Source: Nostocales cyanobacterium LEGE 12452
GTDB taxonomy: Bacteria; Cyanobacteriota; Cyanobacteriia; Cyanobacteriales; Nostocaceae
Assembly (NCBI GenBank): GCA_015206945.1
Contig: JADEXV010000018.1
Coordinates: 1-53,941 of the forward strand
DNA length: 53,941 nucleotides
Direction of reading: 5' to 3'
Below, in pieces: positions 52,410-53,941 of the stretch; the first letter of the stretch is position 1; every line of letters starts with the position of its first letter. The notes below the pieces were generated by a model, which was not told where the DNA came from, ran no database searches, and saw only the letters and a program-made list of their open reading frames with translations. The position numbers were made by a program, and so were the translations under genes.

Positions 52410-53234
52410 TCAAGCACTCAAACTTTCACGAGTTGTTGTGCGGGTATAGGCGTTCCAAACATCAAGTTCTGAATGTGGACGGCTGGAAAGCATGGCTTTA
52501 GTTGCTTCTGTAAGTCCTTGAGCAAGAGTAAAATCTGCCCCAGCAATACTTTGAAGATGCTCCATCTCTGCATCACTAAGATCGGTTGCTCGCAGGTCTG
52601 TATCCCGCAAATCGGCTCCTGTCAATCGAGCATTCCGTAAGCAAGCCCCTGTCAAATAAGCTTTTGTCAGATCGGCACCACTCAAAGAAGCACCTTGCAA
52701 ATTGGCTCCTGTTAAGTCAGCGCCACTCAGGTAGGCTCCACGCAGATTAGCACCTTGTAAATCTGCATTTCGTAAAGAAGCTGTATTCAGAAAAGCACCA
52801 TTGAGATTAGCACCCGGCCCTACCGCTCCCGAAGCTTTGTAGTTATATTCTTCGGGCCATTTCGTTTGTGAATCATAACGCGCTACTTGGAGTTTGGCTC
52901 CCTCCAAATTTGCGCCACTGAGATTTGCTTGTTGAAGGTCAGCACGGTTTAAATAAGCTCCCTGCAAATTAGCCCCACTCAAATCGGCTCCTCGCAGATT
53001 AGCGCCTCGCAAATCTGCTCCACTCAAATCGAGATTACTTAATACCGCCTCGCTGAGGTCGGCTCCTAATAGCTTGGCTTTACTCAAGTTAGCTTGTCGG
53101 AAATCGACTTCCTTTAGATTGAATTGGTACAAATCTATCGAATCCACAGGGACTCCGGTTTTGAGGGCTGTTAAAATTTCTGGAGTTGGACTGGGGCGAT
53201 CGCTAGTAATAAGTTGAATTTCACTATTTGTCAT
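52410..53234 (-). CDS. Pentapeptide-repeat protein
   Basis: A 274-residue protein with a short N-terminal leader and long runs of A(D/N)LxG pentapeptides (about 43-115 and 140-225), interrupted by about 22 residues (ARYDSQTKWPEEYNYKASGA). It should form a right-handed beta-helix. No signal peptide, membrane helix or enzyme motif is seen. It lies between phycoerythrin accessory genes. Such proteins are numerous in Nostoc and usually unassigned. Confidence 0.88.
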   Translation of the reverse strand: MTNSEIQLITSDRPSPTPEILTALKTGVPVDSIDLYQFNLKEVDFRQANLSKAKLLGADLSEAVLSNLDLSGADLRGANLRGADLSGANLQGAYLNRADLQQANLSGANLEGAKLQVARYDSQTKWPEEYNYKASGAVGPGANLNGAFLNTASLRNADLQGANLRGAYLSGADLTGANLQGASLSGADLTKAYLTGACLRNARLTGADLRDTDLRATDLSDAEMEHLQSIAGADFTLAQGLTEATKAMLSSRPHSELDVWNAYTRTTTRESLSA

Positions 53235-53349
53235 CAGCTGATTAAAATATCACTTTTGGAGTTATTCTACACTTTAGCTAAATCGGGACTTCATCTCATC
53301 ACTCAGTATTAATAACGCCAAAATTTGATAAAACGAGGTTTCAAAACAG

Positions 53350-53928
53350 ATGCATATAATACCGCCTTTGACAATGATCGACTTCTTCCGTAAAAGTGAA
53401 GGTACATGGTTTACGGAACGCGCCGTTCATCATTTTGACTCGGCGGCGGATGAGTCGGGGGAGTCGAATTTAATTATAAAAGTCATGGAAAAGGACGATC
53501 CAAAAGTCCAAGAAGTTTGTAAAGCCCAAAGGATAGATCCTAGTAAAGCAACAGGCGGTGCTAGCTTTGCATGGCAAGCTAACCTAGATAGCAGGCTACC
53601 GAATAGCGATAATGCTGCGATTTTGGTTGATGTTCCCGACGAAACGAGGCGTTCTGGAAAACTGATTCGCAACCAAGGCTATGTTGAGAGCATTCCAGTT
53701 GTAAGCCGATATCGGTTTGCTGATGATGGAGTGCTGACGATTGATACTGACTATGACAACAATCAAGGTCAGGAACGTTGTTGGTTTGTTACGGATGATT
53801 TTCGTGTCAGAGTCAGTACAGTACGAATGATGAACGGAATCAACTTAATGACTTATTGTTCCGAGCGTCGCTGTGTTTCGCAAGAAGTCTTGGAGCAAAT
53901 GATCGGTCGCAATCATGCTAGGCGTTAG
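53350..53928 (+). CDS. Second CpcS/CpeS-family bilin lyase
   Basis: A 192-residue lipocalin-fold lyase with MIDFFRKSEGTWFTERAVHHFD, AAILVDVPDETRRSGKLIRNQGYVE, CWFVTDDFRVRVS and NLMTYCSERR, matching the S/U-type lyases. Divergence from the operon copy (cpeS) suggests another target site or a partner role such as CpeU/CpcU. ATG 53350 has GAGG at long spacing; Met9 (53374) is an alternative start. It runs to 13 bases from the window end and is complete. Confidence 0.9.
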   Translation: MHIIPPLTMIDFFRKSEGTWFTERAVHHFDSAADESGESNLIIKVMEKDDPKVQEVCKAQRIDPSKATGGASFAWQANLDSRLPNSDNAAILVDVPDETRRSGKLIRNQGYVESIPVVSRYRFADDGVLTIDTDYDNNQGQERCWFVTDDFRVRVSTVRMMNGINLMTYCSERRCVSQEVLEQMIGRNHARR

Positions 53929-53941
53929 GGGGAAGCAGGGG

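Noticed and set aside
1-53941. tRNA or rRNA genes
   Set aside because: No cloverleaf-type sequence or rRNA segment was recognised; a covariance-model scan would settle this.

Overview
The window looks like chromosomal DNA of a filamentous, probably heterocyst-forming cyanobacterium close to Nostoc. The octamer GCGATCGC recurs throughout, base composition is AT-leaning, there are Nostoc-type short repeats (heptamers in tandem, and a dispersed CTACGAGAGGCTGCG family), and the gene content is cyanobacterial: phycoerythrin linkers and lyases, cyanophycin enzymes, a giant Ser/Thr-kinase/histidine-kinase hybrid and NACHT-like WD40 proteins. No rRNA, tRNA or CRISPR array was seen.

Layout. 1-5.1 kb: a membrane-anchored pentapeptide-repeat protein and an NB-ARC/WD40 protein. 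5.8-12.5 kb: aromatic amino acid permease, KptA RNA 2'-phosphotransferase, a lipid-A-disaccharide-synthase-like protein with an MsbA-like exporter, and a NupC nucleoside transporter; a short broken copy of nupC lies at 7.9 kb. 12.8-18.2 kb: one 1824-residue multidomain kinase. 18.2-20.7 kb: unrecognised genes, a broken antitoxin-like gene and repeats. 20.8-22.1 kb: an isochorismatase-fold hydrolase and a cupin.

22.3-29.8 kb is the most notable block. Its minus-strand genes encode a CDP-alcohol phosphatidyltransferase, a nucleotidyltransferase, PEP mutase fused to a second nucleotidyltransferase, phosphonopyruvate decarboxylase and 2-aminoethylphosphonate transaminase. Together they read as a complete route from phosphoenolpyruvate to 2-aminoethylphosphonate (AEP), then CMP-AEP, then a phosphonolipid. 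A HigB/HigA toxin-antitoxin pair, two large palindromes and a MITE have settled within it.

29.9-34.7 kb: a metallo-beta-lactamase-fold hydrolase and an SDR with visibly higher GC (probably acquired), an HpnP-type radical SAM/B12 hopanoid methylase, and an NmrA-like reductase flanked by a 76-bp direct repeat. 35.1-39.4 kb: a cyclic-peptide-type ABC exporter, a small membrane protein, a GAF-GGDEF protein and a TxlA/HCF164-like thioredoxin. 39.6-43.3 kb: a CphA2-type cyanophycin synthetase and cyanophycinase around a small conserved-looking gene, then an M23 peptidase.

44.7-53.9 kb is a phycoerythrin accessory cluster. On the minus strand: cpeC, a cpeD/E-type linker, cpeS, cpeT, cpeR and an odd linker with a coiled-coil tail. 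Around these lie a phycobiliprotein-like paralogue that keeps a bilin-type Cys, a HEAT-repeat (CpeZ/lyase-like) protein, a 66-residue protein, a pentapeptide protein and a second CpcS/CpeS-type lyase. The structural genes cpeB and cpeA are not in the window. Function calls rest on motif recognition by eye; no database search was run.
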